A stretch of DNA of 64,000 nt from Lutjanus erythropterus (GCA_020091685.1 CM034599.1:36595408-36659407), one strand, 5' to 3'; positions 21,901-33,650 are shown, counted from the first letter of the stretch. Numbers and translations: made by a program. The notes: generated by a model not told the origin, from the letters alone.

Positions 21901-23224
21901 TTAACTTTGCTTGATTTTTTTTTTTCTTTACACATAAAGGATCTATTTTGTGACACCATGCAGGTAATTATCATTCTAATCTTTAGGCAAACTGTCGGAT
22001 TTTCAAAGACTGTAAGTACTTTGTGTAACCTGGCGCGACCTGTGCCTTTTCAACACACATCCGTGAGAGAGCTATTTTCAAAAGAACATTGCTGGGGCCC
22101 GTCTGCACACTGTGCCACGTCTGTGGCAAACTTTGGAGATATTTTCTTCTGAAAAAGCAAAGTTTCTCTAACATATTAATAAGAAAACTAGACAGCTCTG
22201 ACATGAGCAGCTGATCATGAATCATCTTTGAACAGCAGATACTAATATTAGACTATTTCACTACATCGCCAGTTAAAACATTACATTTTGCTATATAAAT
22301 ATATAAACGGGGTACTTACAAGTTATGTGGATAAATAATGGCTACTATTAACTGTAATGCGATTTCGACAAAACAATGAGCATTAAATCTGCTTTTAAAT
22401 AACCCTGGAAGGAGGATAATTTGGAGGTTGATTACAGCAGCAGCCAAGAAAACAACGTTCACACAAAGGTCCCTGTCTTATTTATGTTATCATTTCACTG
22501 CATGTTATGACTTACTGGGAGGATTACACGCTCCTCAGTGGATTAGGAGGTTTATGAACCTTCAAAATACCAATTTAAAAAAAGTCAAACTTACATGGTG
22601 GTCAAGTTAAGAACACAGTAGCTTCATTAGCTCCAGAACTGCTTATATTTTAGAAGCTCACAGTTAAATACGGACAAAGAAAGATGAGAAACCAACATGA
22701 TTCCAGTGACACAGACAAAGGACAAAATCCACGGTCATCTTTCTGTGTTGCAAAGTTCAGCCAAAGCCAGTATGAGACTTCATAGGCTACAGATTTTTTA
22801 GTAGAAAAGTCCCTCCATGTGTTTCCAGAGATTCAGCAACCAATAACTTCCAATGTACACATAGACATGTGAGTGTTGGTTTAAGAAAAATGTGAATAGC
22901 ATTCCAGAGGGTCTCCTATAATATTTTGTAATGTGTCTAGAGATGGCTCGATGCCATTTATGAAGATCTGCTGATATTGATACCAGTTCTGTTTTGTCCT
23001 CTCTTAAACAAATAAGCTGTTAAGATACCTTTAATGTTTTCATACCGGTTAATGGATGCGTTTTGCTTAACTAAAGCCATCTAAATCATCACCATCATGA
23101 TCACATTGAAATAAATATCCTACTGCCTTAAATTAAGATATACGTAGTCCACAACATGAGTCTGTTACGCGATACTGCTGTTTTATTTTAAACACACACA
23201 ATTTTTTGCAGGATTTTTGGTTGG
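18931..23224. other. Long intronic stretch without a firm assignment
   Basis: No coding exon is recognisable. The 96-residue plus-strand frame at 19859-20149 has no known motif. Some parts, such as 20590-21010, have the mosaic look of decayed transposons, but I found no paired termini or second copy within the window. Confidence 0.4.
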
Positions 23225-23642
23225 TCATCCCTACTCATTCATTCATTCATTCATTCATTCTGTGTAACTGCTTATCCTTGAAGGGTTGTGGGGGGCTGGA
23301 GTCTATCCCAGCTGACATTGGGCAAAAGGCGGGATTACATCCTGGACAAGTTGACAGTTCATGGCAGGGCTGACACACAGAGACAGACAACTGTTCACTC
23401 TCACATTCACATCTAATTTAGAGTTACAAATTAACCTATTAACCTGCATGTCTTTGGACTATGGGAGGAAGCCGGAGTACCCAAGGAGAAGCCACGCAGA
23501 CATGAGGAGAACAGCAAACTCCACAGAGAAAGGCCCTGTCCCAGCCACAAACTCCCCAGCGCCCAGCCGGCTCGGGGATTCAGACTCAGGACCTTCTTGC
23601 TGTGAGGCAGCACTGCACTACTGTGCTGCCCTCATCCCTACT
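23225..23642 (-). mobile_element. SINE (tRNA-like head, ATTC-repeat tail) with 11-bp target duplication, copy 1
   Basis: The element body spans 23236-23631 on the minus strand and is flanked by identical 11-bp direct repeats tcatccctact (23225-23235 and 23632-23642). Read on the minus strand it starts gggcagcacagtagtgcag (A-box-like region), has a B-box-like segment near 23570-23585, and ends in gaatgaatg repeats. It matches 61765-62129 along most of its length. The 3' portion resembles LINE tails of the L2/CR1 type, the usual arrangement for a SINE moved by a partner LINE. The 96-residue open frame across it is not a gene. Confidence 0.85.
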
Positions 23643-24015
23643 TATGTCTGATTAGTGTTGCTTTCGTCAACGAAAATTATGACAAAATATCGTCATCAAC
23701 AAACCTTTATCACGTGATGAAAACAAGATGAGACGGAACGTAAATGGTGGTTATGTGACCATAACTATAATAAAATATATAATGCAATATTGTTGACGAA
23801 TAAAAACGAGACGAAATGTGGTTTACAAAATAAAAACTCTGCTAAAATGTCTCTTCATTTTCGTTGACCAAAACGAGACGAGACGAAATAACGTTTTAAT
23901 GTTTAGTTGTTTTATTATTGTTTCCTAGACTGTGTGTCGCACTGCGCTGACGCAGGCGACATCACTTCCTCAATCCCCACTCGCGGCATTATTTAGATGC
24001 AGCTGTGGTGGGATC

Positions 24016-24195
24016 ATGGCCGGGCAGCCGGGGAGAAAACGACAACACGATATATGGACATATTGTGAGTACAAAGTGGAAAACAAAACAGAATGTGACA
24101 TGAAAAAAGATGGGGAGAAACGCGGCCACAAAATAACAGGGAAAAACACGACGAATCTAAAAAGGCATCTCAAGAGCTTCCATGGTGAAATCAAG
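24016..24195 (+). CDS. hAT transposase, exon 1 (BED-like zinc finger)
   Basis: The ATG at 24016 opens a 60-codon exon that ends at a consensus gtaagt donor (24196), phase 0. I prefer this start over the in-frame upstream position at 23932 because MAGQPGRKRQHD leads directly into the finger. The product has W14, C27, H51 and H56 in a TNLKRHLKSFH context typical of BED-type fingers of hAT transposases, which bind the element's ends. In the relatives I recall, a second cysteine lies a few residues after the first. Here the candidate positions hold K30 and R36 (codon CGC, one transition from TGC), so one zinc ligand may be lost. No promoter was identified. Confidence 0.8.
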
Positions 24196-24347
24196 GTAAG
24201 TTAAGACATTAACGTTACTTTCTATTTTAGAAAGCTCATGCAAACTCATGAGGCTGTGGTTAATGTGTCACATTTTAACGTTAGCTTTAACGTTAGACGT
24301 TAGTAACTGGAGCTGAAAACGACTGAGACAAACGTGTGTGACTAGCA

Positions 24348-24390
24348 TGTGTGTGTGTGTATGTGAGAGAGAGAGAGAGAGAGAGAGAGA
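24348..24390. repeat. (GT)n(GA)n compound microsatellite
   Basis: GT units to 24360 and about 13 GA units at 24365-24390, inside the first intron of the hAT transposase. Confidence 0.95.
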
Positions 24391-24832
24391 CACTAGCGTG
24401 TGTGTGACTAGCGTGTATGTGTATTTGTTTGTGTGCATGAGAAAGAGTGTACAGTGGATTTCTCCAAAATATCTGCTAAATATAGTGTGTGGGAACTGTT
24501 ATATTCTTGTGTATCCACAACAACACACACATATATTTAATTAGATTTAACTGGGAGCTAATTTAGTCAGTGCGTTTTGTCATTCACATAGCCATCACAC
24601 TGAACTGAATTTGGCATCAACAACATGATTTTGAATACCTTATTGAATATATTTAAACAAATGGTGTTTGCATTATCATGCCTCCCTGCTTAGTTTATGA
24701 CTACTTCTGTTTTGATTATGTAGACTTTTTTTCTTTTATGGACAGTCAAGTCACTCACTGGTTGATTTACTGAGGGAAAAATCAGTTCCAGAGGCTGCAT
24801 CTGTCCTGACATTGTATCTATTCCTGTGCTAG

Positions 24833-25494
24833 ATTCAAGATAGAGCATCAGTGAAGCAAGTCCCGCCCAAGAAGATGGACAAGCCAGCTAGTGCTCAGGA
24901 TTTCTTTGCCACAAGGAGGTACAATGACAACTCCCCAGAGCAACATACCAAAGAGGAGGGGATAGCGCAGTGGATAGGTCGCACAGGACTCCCAGCACGA
25001 ATTGTTGAAGATGAGGAGTTCATCGCCATGATGGCAAAAATGGACAAAAAGTTCAAAGTGCCAAAAAGACATAAAATTTTAAACTTGATTGACAAAATGT
25101 ACAAAGAAGAGAATGAAAAGATCAAACAAAAGCTGGCCACAGCATGCAGAATTACAACAGGGTTGGATATTTGGACTAAAAAGGGGCTTACAGCATCCTT
25201 CCTGGGAGTCAGCGTTTGTTACTTCAATCCTGAGGACAACCAGGCTGAACACAAACTGCTGAACCTGAAGGAGATGGTTCACCCTCACACCGCAGAGTCT
25301 ATTAGTACACTTGTGGAGGAGTCAATGGAAGAATGGGGGATCAGCAGAGAGAAGGTCCTCACAACGATTACTGACAATGGCAGCAATATGGTAGCTTCTT
25401 TCTACACACATGCAGAAGTTGCCACATCTTCTGAAGAGGACTCAGAGGCGGAGCACGACAATGCCAATGATGATGATGAGCATCGGGATGACAG
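24833..25494 (+). CDS. hAT transposase, exon 2 (N-terminal part of the catalytic core)
   Basis: The exon begins after a pyrimidine-rich ag at 24831-24832, in phase with exon 1, and ends at a gtcagt donor (25495) after two bases of a codon (phase 2). About 220 residues include TGLDIWTKKG, with the first conserved acidic residue of the RNase H-like hAT core, and TDNGSNM, with the second. An acidic Glu/Asp-rich linker precedes the donor. Translation here should not be thought to start at the GTG at 24851, because the exon is internal. Reading continues with no internal stops, so this part of the transposase is intact. Confidence 0.85.
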
Positions 25495-25769
25495 GTCAGT
25501 CTGTGTATGAAACTATGCTATTATTTTCATTCAACATTTTATGTAACTGGTCTTTTTTATGAATAAAAAAATAATTCCATAGAAAGTTAAAAGATTTAAA
25601 ATTATGCTATTAATTCATTCAGCATTTAAGAAACTGGTGATGACTTAATTTCATATACATAAACACTAAATAAGTTCATAGGAAGTTAACTACTAGAACT
25701 ATGGAATTTGGTTCAACAATGCAAGGGTTAAAATGTTTAATATGTACATTTGTTTTTTTATATTTCCAT

Positions 25770-26862
25770 TGTGGTTCACACCCTACAGCTTGTAGTGAAT
25801 ATGGTCCAGAAGGAACCCCCAATCCGAAGGCTGTTGGAGAAAGTGAGGCACTTGGTGAACAAGTTTAGGAAGTCATCTGTCGCCACAGAGCGGCTGCTGC
25901 AGAAGTGTGCTCTGGTTCTGGTAAAAGACTGTCCTACCAGGTGGTCAAGTTCCTTTGCTATGATTCCATGCTGTCTTGAAGTCAAGGAGCACCTCACAGC
26001 TGTGGCTGAGTCCATGAGCTGGGACAGCCTGCAGCCCTGTGAATGGCAGAAGATTGGGATGCTGAGAGACCTTCTTCTGCCATTTGTGGAGCACACCGAG
26101 TCGCTTGAAAGTGACACTCAATCACTTTCCCTTGTTGTGCCAGCACTTCTGGATCTCAAAAACCATCTGTCGGAGTTCTCGCTTGGACATGGAAGAACCT
26201 ACAAAGACGCAGCTACTCTGGCTCAGAAGATGCTGTTCAGTATGGATAGGCGCTTTAGTGTGTTTCTTGACACAACAGCTGACAACTTCCCACCACTTCC
26301 TGCAGCAGCATGCTTTGTTGACCCTTGTGTTGCTGAAACCCTTCTGGAAAGTGATGACAACGAAGTACAGAATCTCGTCAGAAAGGCCGAGGACTACATT
26401 GCTCATCTTGTGCCACAAAGAGTGCAAGTACGCGAAGAGCAGTTGACTGATGATGAGAAAGTCACAAATGAGGGTACAGAGGCTCCAAAAGCAACCCCCG
26501 CAAAACAGCGTAGATTTACATTCTTCAGTGCCAGCCGTCCATCGAGGCCCAAGACAGCCAAGACAACAAACATTAGGCAGGAGATTCTAAAGTATAAAGA
26601 GGGGCTGTCTGAGTCCCACCAGGCTGCTGCCACTAGTGCTGAGGTTGAGGAATCCGGCATTGAGTATTGGTCAACTCAGTGTTGTTCCACTGCTTTTCCA
26701 ACACTGAAACCTCTGGCCTTGGACCTCCTGGCGATGCCAGCCTCTCAGGCATTTACAGAGAGCGTCTTCAGTGTAACAGGTTACCTCTCTTGTGGCCGCA
26801 GGAACAGGGCTAGGACCATTTCGGAAAGAAGCACTTTCCTCAAAATAAATAAGCCTAAATAG
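25770..26862 (+). CDS. hAT transposase, exon 3 (C-terminal core and dimerisation region)
   Basis: The open frame contains VVHTLQLVV, KDCPTRWSSSF, a helical middle segment and a C-terminal hAT dimerisation block (EYW...PASQAFTESVFSVTG), ending FLKINKPK and TAG at 26860-26862. HTLQLVV and CPTRWSS are strongly conserved in hAT proteins, so coding sequence extends left of the nearest ag (25787-25788), whose phase is also wrong. A start at 25770 joins exon 2 in the correct phase, but the two bases before it are at rather than ag. The acceptor therefore appears mutated. With this junction the protein would be about 644 residues, usual for the family. Confidence 0.8.
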
Positions 26863-27864
26863 TGATTAATGGCTGGCCTGAACAGACATGCAACAAGCAT
26901 GCATATACTGTACACACACACAGATCCTAAATTGTTGATTCTGATTTGGTTGTGAAGATTTTATTTTTTTGATTCCTGAACAAATATATTCAGGTAAGTT
27001 CAGGCTAACACACAGTGTTAACAGCAGAAAGCTGAAGGGGTAGAGTTTTAACAGTTTGACAAATGTGGGTTTTATGGCAATCAAACAGATATACTCTATT
27101 GTTTTGGTATGTGTGGCAACCAGTTTTAAAATAAGACACCCAGGAGGTTGCAGTTTATATAGTTGCTGCTGTTGTATGCAGTCAGTGCCATCTGTTGTGT
27201 TCTTGTTCTTTTCATTTTCAGTTTACAAGCAAGACAGAGACACACAAACGTTTTATTATGTTATTGTTGTGAATTGCATTCATGCACTTTGTTTCTCTTT
27301 ATGTTAAACTTGAATGTATTCATTTTTTTCTGTCAGTCATGTGATGCTATTTTATTTATTTATTTTATTTAAATTTATGTGTGTGTACCTACATGTTTGG
27401 TTGGTAAAATAAATACGTTGACCAGAGCATCTTACATGTCTGGAATGGGTGTATTCTTGAGTTTATAAGGTAACAATAATATAATAATAAGATAACCATG
27501 TTTGATTTGTGAAATGGGTTTGACTAAAAGAAAAAAATGGTTTTGTCTATACTATACTAGGAAATTATACTATATTGATTGGGTTAAATAGAATTACATT
27601 ACTAAAAAGAGAGTAAAATACAGTTTTCATTGACTAAAACTAGACAAAAATAGTCATGGATTATTCTGACTAAAATAAGACTAAAATGCTCAGACTTTTA
27701 GTCGACTAAAACTTGACTAGACAAAAAAGAGTATGAAGGTGACTAAAACTAATAAAAACTAAAATGACAGTTTGACACAAAGACTAGACTAAAACTAAAA
27801 TCAAAACAGGCCGCCAAAAACAACACTATGTCTGATCAAAATATTGTTGACTGTATGTGCCAGG

Positions 27865-28200
27865 AGGTAGGGTTGTTCCGATACCAGTACTGACACCAGT
27901 ATTGGAAATGCCTCAGATAGATAAATGCTGGATCAGTATCGGTGAACATGCAACATGTGCTGATCCAGTATCATGTAATTTATTAGCCCCAAACCCAGAC
28001 CCTGCTTCTTTAAAGCAGCAGCTCCCAGTTTTTTATTCGAAGCTAGTAATAATAATACGTATTTTATTTAACACACTTAACTTGCATCTTATCAGTACTC
28101 TGTATTGGCCAATACACAAACTTCAGCTATCAGAATCGTTTCGAGAAGGAAAAAGCTCCACCCTGCTTCACCTCTTTGCCCATTTTTGGACAGGGAGTTA
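27865..28200 (+). repeat. Fragment resembling another hAT-type MITE
   Basis: Just right of the hAT element, gtagggttgttccgatacc followed by agtactgacaccagtatt resembles 'TAGGGNTGTTCCGATACC' termini of fish hAT MITEs. A matching right end is not clear; cagtactctgtattggcc at 28093-28110 may be interior. No coding. Confidence 0.4.
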
Positions 28201-29599
28201 AGCGGAGTACCGCCAAGATGGCGAAACCTACAGGTGACGGCATGACCAGGAGTTAGACAACATTCAGACTATCAGAATATGTGACATGTGAAGCTCCTTT
28301 GACAGTGCTATGCTGTGTTAGTAAAGTAATGTAATTACTTTTTCAATCAGAGTAAAGATAATAGTTTTCGAGTAACTTGCTAAACACTGGTCTTACACTG
28401 TATGTTGCTGTCTTGCTTTTTTCAAAACATGTTCCAGGAGTTATGGATGGGCATTAAGTAATATAAATGAGAGTGGTGATTCTTAACCTTTAAGTCAAGA
28501 CAAGTTGCAAGATGATCTACAGCAAAACACTCATTGCTTTACAAAGTTATGCTTACTTTTCAGACTTTCATCCATTCTTTTGCTTCTTTTGAATCACTTG
28601 GATAATTGTACTTCCTCAAGAAAAATCACTTTTCAGTTCAGTGGGCTTACAAAACCTGTGATAAGGAGGTTGGAAATAGACATTTCCTCAATTTAAAGTG
28701 TGAAAGGGTTTGGGAACCTTTGTGCTACAGTCTTCAGTTGCCAGTTCACAAGATAGTCAAACACCTATTGGAGATTTTGACACGTCATATCAGACAGCAC
28801 TCCCCACCACCAAATAAGAATGCTGTGTATTCCTCCCAGAAGGGCTTTTCATACTGTTTTCAGCTGTTAGCCACCAGGCTGAGAAAGCTTTTCCACTGGC
28901 ACAGTACTGGTGCAATCCAAAACTTTAGCCCTGGGCTTGCTGGACGTACTCTGGAGCAACTTTGTGCGGTTATCCCCTGAAAATCAACCAAATCCAGGGC
29001 TAAAAGCTGCCGGAGTAAAACAGGGCTAAAAGATCGAAGGAGTGGTCACGGAACATCCTGAAACGTTCACATCAGTTGCTGTACCAACAGATATTTAACC
29101 CAGGGCTAGTAGAAATGCAGCCCAAGACTTTTAGCCCAGGGTTAAAGATAGCCATGGGGTAAAAATATGCACTGTGAGAAGCCCTATAAAGTTCAAGAGA
29201 CTTGTAGAAAAAGTCAGTTTATTTCGTCACCCATCTGTAAATGCTGTCTATATGCTGTATAACTGTGTAGCACATTGTATAATCCAATCAGCCAATTCCA
29301 ATTTTTAATTATTTTCGGGACCTTGATACTATTCTAAATCCCTATAATGGCATTTTGTTTTTAAGCTTCCAAAAAAGGTGATTCCATTGGGGATTATTGT
29401 ACAGTATATTTGAAAAAACCGGTGCCACCAGTAATCACTCTGATGGGCAATTTTATTTATTAAAAATCTTTCTTTTTTTGCCTGTTATTTGCTGATAATG
29501 AACAGAAGCATGAATGCCAGTGCTGACTGGGAAGGAAACAGCCTTCATATCGAAGCCTGCTAATAAAACTGAAATTGTTCAACCAGAAAGAAACACTGC
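28201..29599. other. Intronic sequence with repeat remnants
   Basis: The segment 28315-28395 (gtaatgtaattacttttt...gagtaacttgc...aacactgg) resembles a terminus of an abundant fish repeat. A 124-residue frame at 28606-28980 has no recognisable domain. Repeated 'agccctggg/agggctaaaag' words occur between 28925 and 29150. Confidence 0.35.
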
Positions 29600-30060
29600 T
29601 TCAACATAATTTAAAGCACTAACACATTTAATGGTTAGGGCATGTAATCCTCCTCCATCCTGCACCTTCCTCGCCGCTGCTCTAATCAGCTAATTGCCGC
29701 TATGATGAATAAAAATAGTCCGACACCGCCGAGCCCAGACGAGCCTCTCCTTTCACTTTTTTTTTCCCCCATTGCACAACAACTAATGATGTGCCATGTC
29801 CTTTTCTCTTAATGTTCAAACATTCAGCACATTCAAAGGTAGCAGATAATTGGAACAAGGTGACAATCCACGCTCCATAAACCTGGAGCCGTGGCGTTGG
29901 CTGCTCCACTCATGATGGATGCTCATAAATATCAGCCTTAATGAAGGAAATGACTGTGCGCCAATAAGTCACTTATTTCCTCATTACGCTGGTTAATTTT
30001 AACACTGCCTCCAAAATGCTCTCTCACCCTATCTGCTGCCAGTCACAGGTTTCCACCTGA
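29600..30060. promoter_or_regulatory. Candidate conserved non-coding element
   Basis: Even composition, no repeat similarity within the window, and dense ATTA/TAAT cores (ctaatcagctaattgc at 29681-29697, aactaatgatg at 29780-29790, ataattgg at 29846-29853). It looks like a vertebrate developmental enhancer. Conservation is untested. Confidence 0.3.
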
Positions 30061-30517
30061 CTTAACATGAGGCTCAGTGCAGTGGACCTGCAGCTGATAA
30101 ATGCCCTGGGTATCAATCTGCATACAGGGACACAGACGACATGGCGGTGGCACTGTCGGCTCAGGCTGGCTGACAATGCCTGCGAGCCAGGGGACCATGT
30201 TGAACAAAAACAGATTCAAATCAACAATCTCTTAGAGACCTGCCAGGGCAATAAGCACTACAGGGCCTGTTTGGATATGCAAGGAAGGATTGAGACAGTG
30301 CCGGTTTTAATGATGGCGTGTAGAGTCATGGGGCTTTAGAAGAGCGGCTTTGGACTTTTGGAATATTGACTGCAAAACTAAATCGTAGGAAACAAGCTGT
30401 GCTGGTGTGCCCTAGAGGCTGCCATGGTCATTACACCCAACAAAACAAAAATGTTGGACCACAAACAACATATTGACTATTTTGTGAAGTTTGAGCCAGT
30501 TTCTATGCAGACTTTTA

Positions 30518-31240
30518 GGGTCCTGTCTCACACCTGATGCAAAGCTGTTGCACCGCTGCCACAGGTGGTTTTGCTATCTTACACCAGCGCAATTGCCATT
30601 TTTGCCACGTCTGCAAGATAGCAAATGAGCGAGCACGCATCTGTGCAGCCTTGGGCAGGAGGTCTAAAAAAGAAGGCAAAACGAAGGCACGGCATGGCGC
30701 ATTTGCTATCTTGTGCTTGGTTTATTGGAGTAAAACTCACTTGGGCCTCAGACCAACTAAAACCTGATCAAAGCACAAAGTCTGTGGTGCAGTTGGTTTG
30801 TCTGCACAAGATAGCACCTGGTGCATTTGCATGAAGCACACACACACTCTCCACAATAACAAAACACCTTCATTTATGTTCAGCCTTTTCCTCACACAAG
30901 AGTGTGGACTAATAAAGTGTCTTTTGAACATATTTTCTTCTTTTCTTTTTTTCAGCAATTGTACATGCTGAAGTTAACAGTATGCGTGTGTGTGTTTGGC
31001 TGAGGCACACACACACACATCTCCACAATCACAAAACACCTTTTGTTTATGTTTAAGCGTAGAGTCAGATTGCCTTATTCATCCAATAGATGGTGTCACG
31101 TTGCCACCTGTCCATCCAAGTTTGGCTCGCAGCACTTTTTGTACTGGCACCAGTATGAAACGAGCAGCAACAGCAACAGCAACACAGTGCTACTCTAATG
31201 ACGGACACATGTGGTGGTGATGATGGGCAGGTCCCTCATC
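30518..31240. repeat. Unassigned repeat with four inverted GCAAGATAGCA motifs
   Basis: The word tgctatctt/aagatagca occurs near 30569, 30612, 30703 and 30815 in alternating orientation. A block of about 45 bp (cacacacac, ctccacaat, acaaaacacctt, tttatgtt) is duplicated directly at about 30837-30885 and 31008-31056. The start, gggtcctgtctcacacctg, resembles MITE termini. No coding function. Confidence 0.45.
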
Positions 31241-31539
31241 TGGTCTGAATACAACAATAATGAGCCGGGAGACAGTAATGTCGGTTATTGTTAGATTCTA
31301 CGCACATGAAATCTACTAGCAGAGCACCAGTGATTCACCAGACACTGTACACGCAACTCTGTCTGCACAGGTCAAGCACACAGATCGACGAGTAGCGCAG
31401 CCAAAGAGAAACTGGGTCATACCAAACAGTTTGCCTAGGAGGGGAGTCCTTGAAGGAAGTCAGTGTAAGTGCTGGATTCCAAAAAGCCCTCCAAAAATAT
31501 ACATATGTATTTTTTTTTTAAATTGATCAGTTCAAATTT

Positions 31540-31770
31540 GCAGGACCCTCCCCAGGGCTTCAATTAAAAACAGCGTACCCTCCCGCAGACTAAAAAAAAA
31601 ACCAAAAAAAAAAAAACATGACCTTGCCATGGACCCCTCCCATAAATTTTCCCCACTTCTTACTTGATTTATGAGTTTATGGTCTCAATCGCTAGTTTCA
31701 AGTCTTCTTCAATACCGCATTTTGTACATTATGGTCCAATTTTGACTAAAACGGATGATAAATCAAGTGT
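31540..31770. repeat. Probable dispersed fish repeat fragment with A-rich tract
   Basis: An A-rich tract with C interruptions (31590-31617) is followed by gtctcaatcgctagtttcaa and gtcttcttcaatac, a combination I associate with dispersed teleost repeats. There is no second copy in the window to confirm this. Confidence 0.35.
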
Positions 31771-33221
31771 ATGCTTAAGAGCAGGGTTACTATAGGATCG
31801 GATTGTCCAGTGCAACACACAGGATCACTAAACTGAGATCAAACTGTCAAGATTAGCTGGAATACAAGAAAGACCACAACCAGGCTGCTATTATGTACTG
31901 CTGAATGGATATGAGCCAAACCAAGCACTGCCTGAGTCGTAGAACATCACCAATCAGCTTCTTGCTCTTGCTACTACTGTGCATGCATGATGATGATGAT
32001 GATGATGGAGACGACATAATGCCAAACTCAAGGCTTCAAAACGGCAAGGCTCATGCTAAATTTCATGGTAATCTGACAGGTGGTTGTTGAGATTTCTTAC
32101 TTTGGACAGACGATGGGCATTAGGTAGTGTTTCAAAAATCTGAGGTAAACACAGAACTCTGGAAACGAAAAATATTACATTGGTGTGAAAATGGGATTTA
32201 ACAAACACACAACTGAATGTGAATCTGAAACAATTCCTGTTTAAAAGGTAAATGACGTCCCATTGATGTATCACCTGGCGTGTGTGTCTCCAAACCCATT
32301 CTTGCTTCGAGATGGACAGCTTGCCTCAGCGTCTATCCTTTTCAAACCCTTCTACAAGGGACACTGGAGGAGAAGGGCTCGTGAAAGATCAAGCTGACAG
32401 CACTATACGCTCTTCCTTGCCGAGCCTCCTGACTGAGTTGGACATTACTATTTCACACATCTCCTCCACAGCCAAAGTCCTCTAAAACCACACATTCTTC
32501 CCTCTCACATCTGCGAGATCACTGGGGACTTCTCATGGATTTTTTACAGGAGCTGAGATAGGCGGAGGGCGAGGATGAGGAGCGTCAGCAGTGTGAGTAT
32601 CGGCTTTACATGGTGAGCACCCTCTCAGCCTTTCAGCAGGAGTCCTCCTCATTTGAAAGGCAGAGAGTCGGGAGATGTCAGACTAATCCTTGACACTAAA
32701 GGAGAAAGAGTGGCTGAACAAAAATGCAGCAAAAGGCTGTGCACACGGCAGGACTGGGAGACCGCTGAGTGAACTCCACAATATAGGTGCTGGAGACACT
32801 GAAAGGACAGAAGCTGTGGTGAACACATACACTTAAGAATACACACACCGTTTGTAATACTTGTGGGTAAAATCACTGACATTCTCTCTCACGCTAACCT
32901 CAACATGAACTCTAAGAGAAATCGAATCTCGGACAACCAGTAGTTTTTGCATGCTTGTCTGTGTGTACTTTACATTACTGCCAACCATTTTCCAAAGCAC
33001 ACATTACTTTAGGATGCATTGTCTACTTTGAAGGCCTCCTATGGTTTCTGTGATTTAGTTGTTTTTATATGATTAAATTTCCTGACAAATTTGCTAGTAA
33101 TCAAATTACCAAAAACATAAAAACTGACATAAAAAATGCAATAAAACACAATTGGCTAAGAACATTGATGCAGTTTTCCTTTCAGATAAAATACACTACA
33201 TGAATGGACTAGTACTTGAGC
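31771..33221. other. Unassigned intronic sequence
   Basis: Contains an (ATG)n tract at 31985-32008. Small open frames on both strands have no recognised domain. I see no paired termini. Confidence 0.4.
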
Positions 33222-33650
33222 AGGTTCTCAGCCCTGCTGCCAGTTTGTCCCAGTGGCCACTCGCGGTATTGCAACGAAAATTCCCCACCAGCCCAAATAG
33301 CGTTTTCCCCCATAGGCCACAATTATAAAAGAGACGTCTGTAAAACTGTTGACAGAACACTGCAAACTGCCAACAGGGTCAGTTGTTTTGATGCATGGAG
33401 GTTGTTTTCTTGTAAAACTTTCCTTGAGCTGAAAAAAAAGATTTTAAAAATCTGTGACGTCTCTACAATGTAAAGTCTACGGGCTGAGCGGGAACTTGCA
33501 GGCACAAGAGAGGGAGACACATACTGCACATTTTCAGTGAGCCGTATAACCAGGAAGTAAACCTGGAAGCTAGAAGACTTTTTTTGCTGATGTGCTAGGC
33601 GAGCAACTCTCATTGGACTGAATGTGCACCATCTTTGCATCCATTATCTC
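33222..33650 (+). repeat. Dispersed repeat B, copy 2
   Basis: Counterpart of 7010-7480 in the same orientation. Blocks shared in the same order include gttttccccc, attataaaagagac, tataaccaggaagtaaac and gcaactctcattgga. This copy has a T-run insertion near 33580 relative to copy 1. Confidence 0.7.

Larger units (their letters stand above)
23645..27836 (+). mobile_element. hAT-superfamily DNA transposon with 8-bp target-site duplication
   Basis: The element proper is 23653-27828 (4,176 bp). It starts tagtgttgctttcg and ends with the inverted equivalent, caacacta. It is flanked on both sides by the identical octamer tgtctgat (23645-23652 and 27829-27836); an 8-bp duplication is the hAT signature. 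Inside are three transposase exons on the plus strand and an AATAAA at 27408-27413. The left subterminal region repeats acgagacgaaa-like words and the right repeats actagactaaaa-like words, which are probable transposase binding sites. The intact duplication and long open frames indicate a fairly recent insertion. It is antisense to the surrounding unc5d intron. Confidence 0.96.

Noticed and set aside
23361..23651. 96-residue frame with a plausible-looking Pro/Ser-rich C-terminus
   Set aside because: It lies entirely within a SINE, and the same sequence is non-coding in the copy at 61.8 kb.
24851..25510. Gene start at the GTG at 24851
   Set aside because: The frame is an internal exon of the hAT transposase, preceded by a splice acceptor at 24831-24832, and eukaryotic translation would not normally begin here.
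25776..26660. Several open frames of 85-113 residues on the minus strand and in another plus frame over the transposase
   Set aside because: They are shadows of the transposase coding frame, with no domains of their own.
28606..28980. 124-residue plus-strand frame
   Set aside because: No recognised motif, and the region has repeat-like words; treated as chance.
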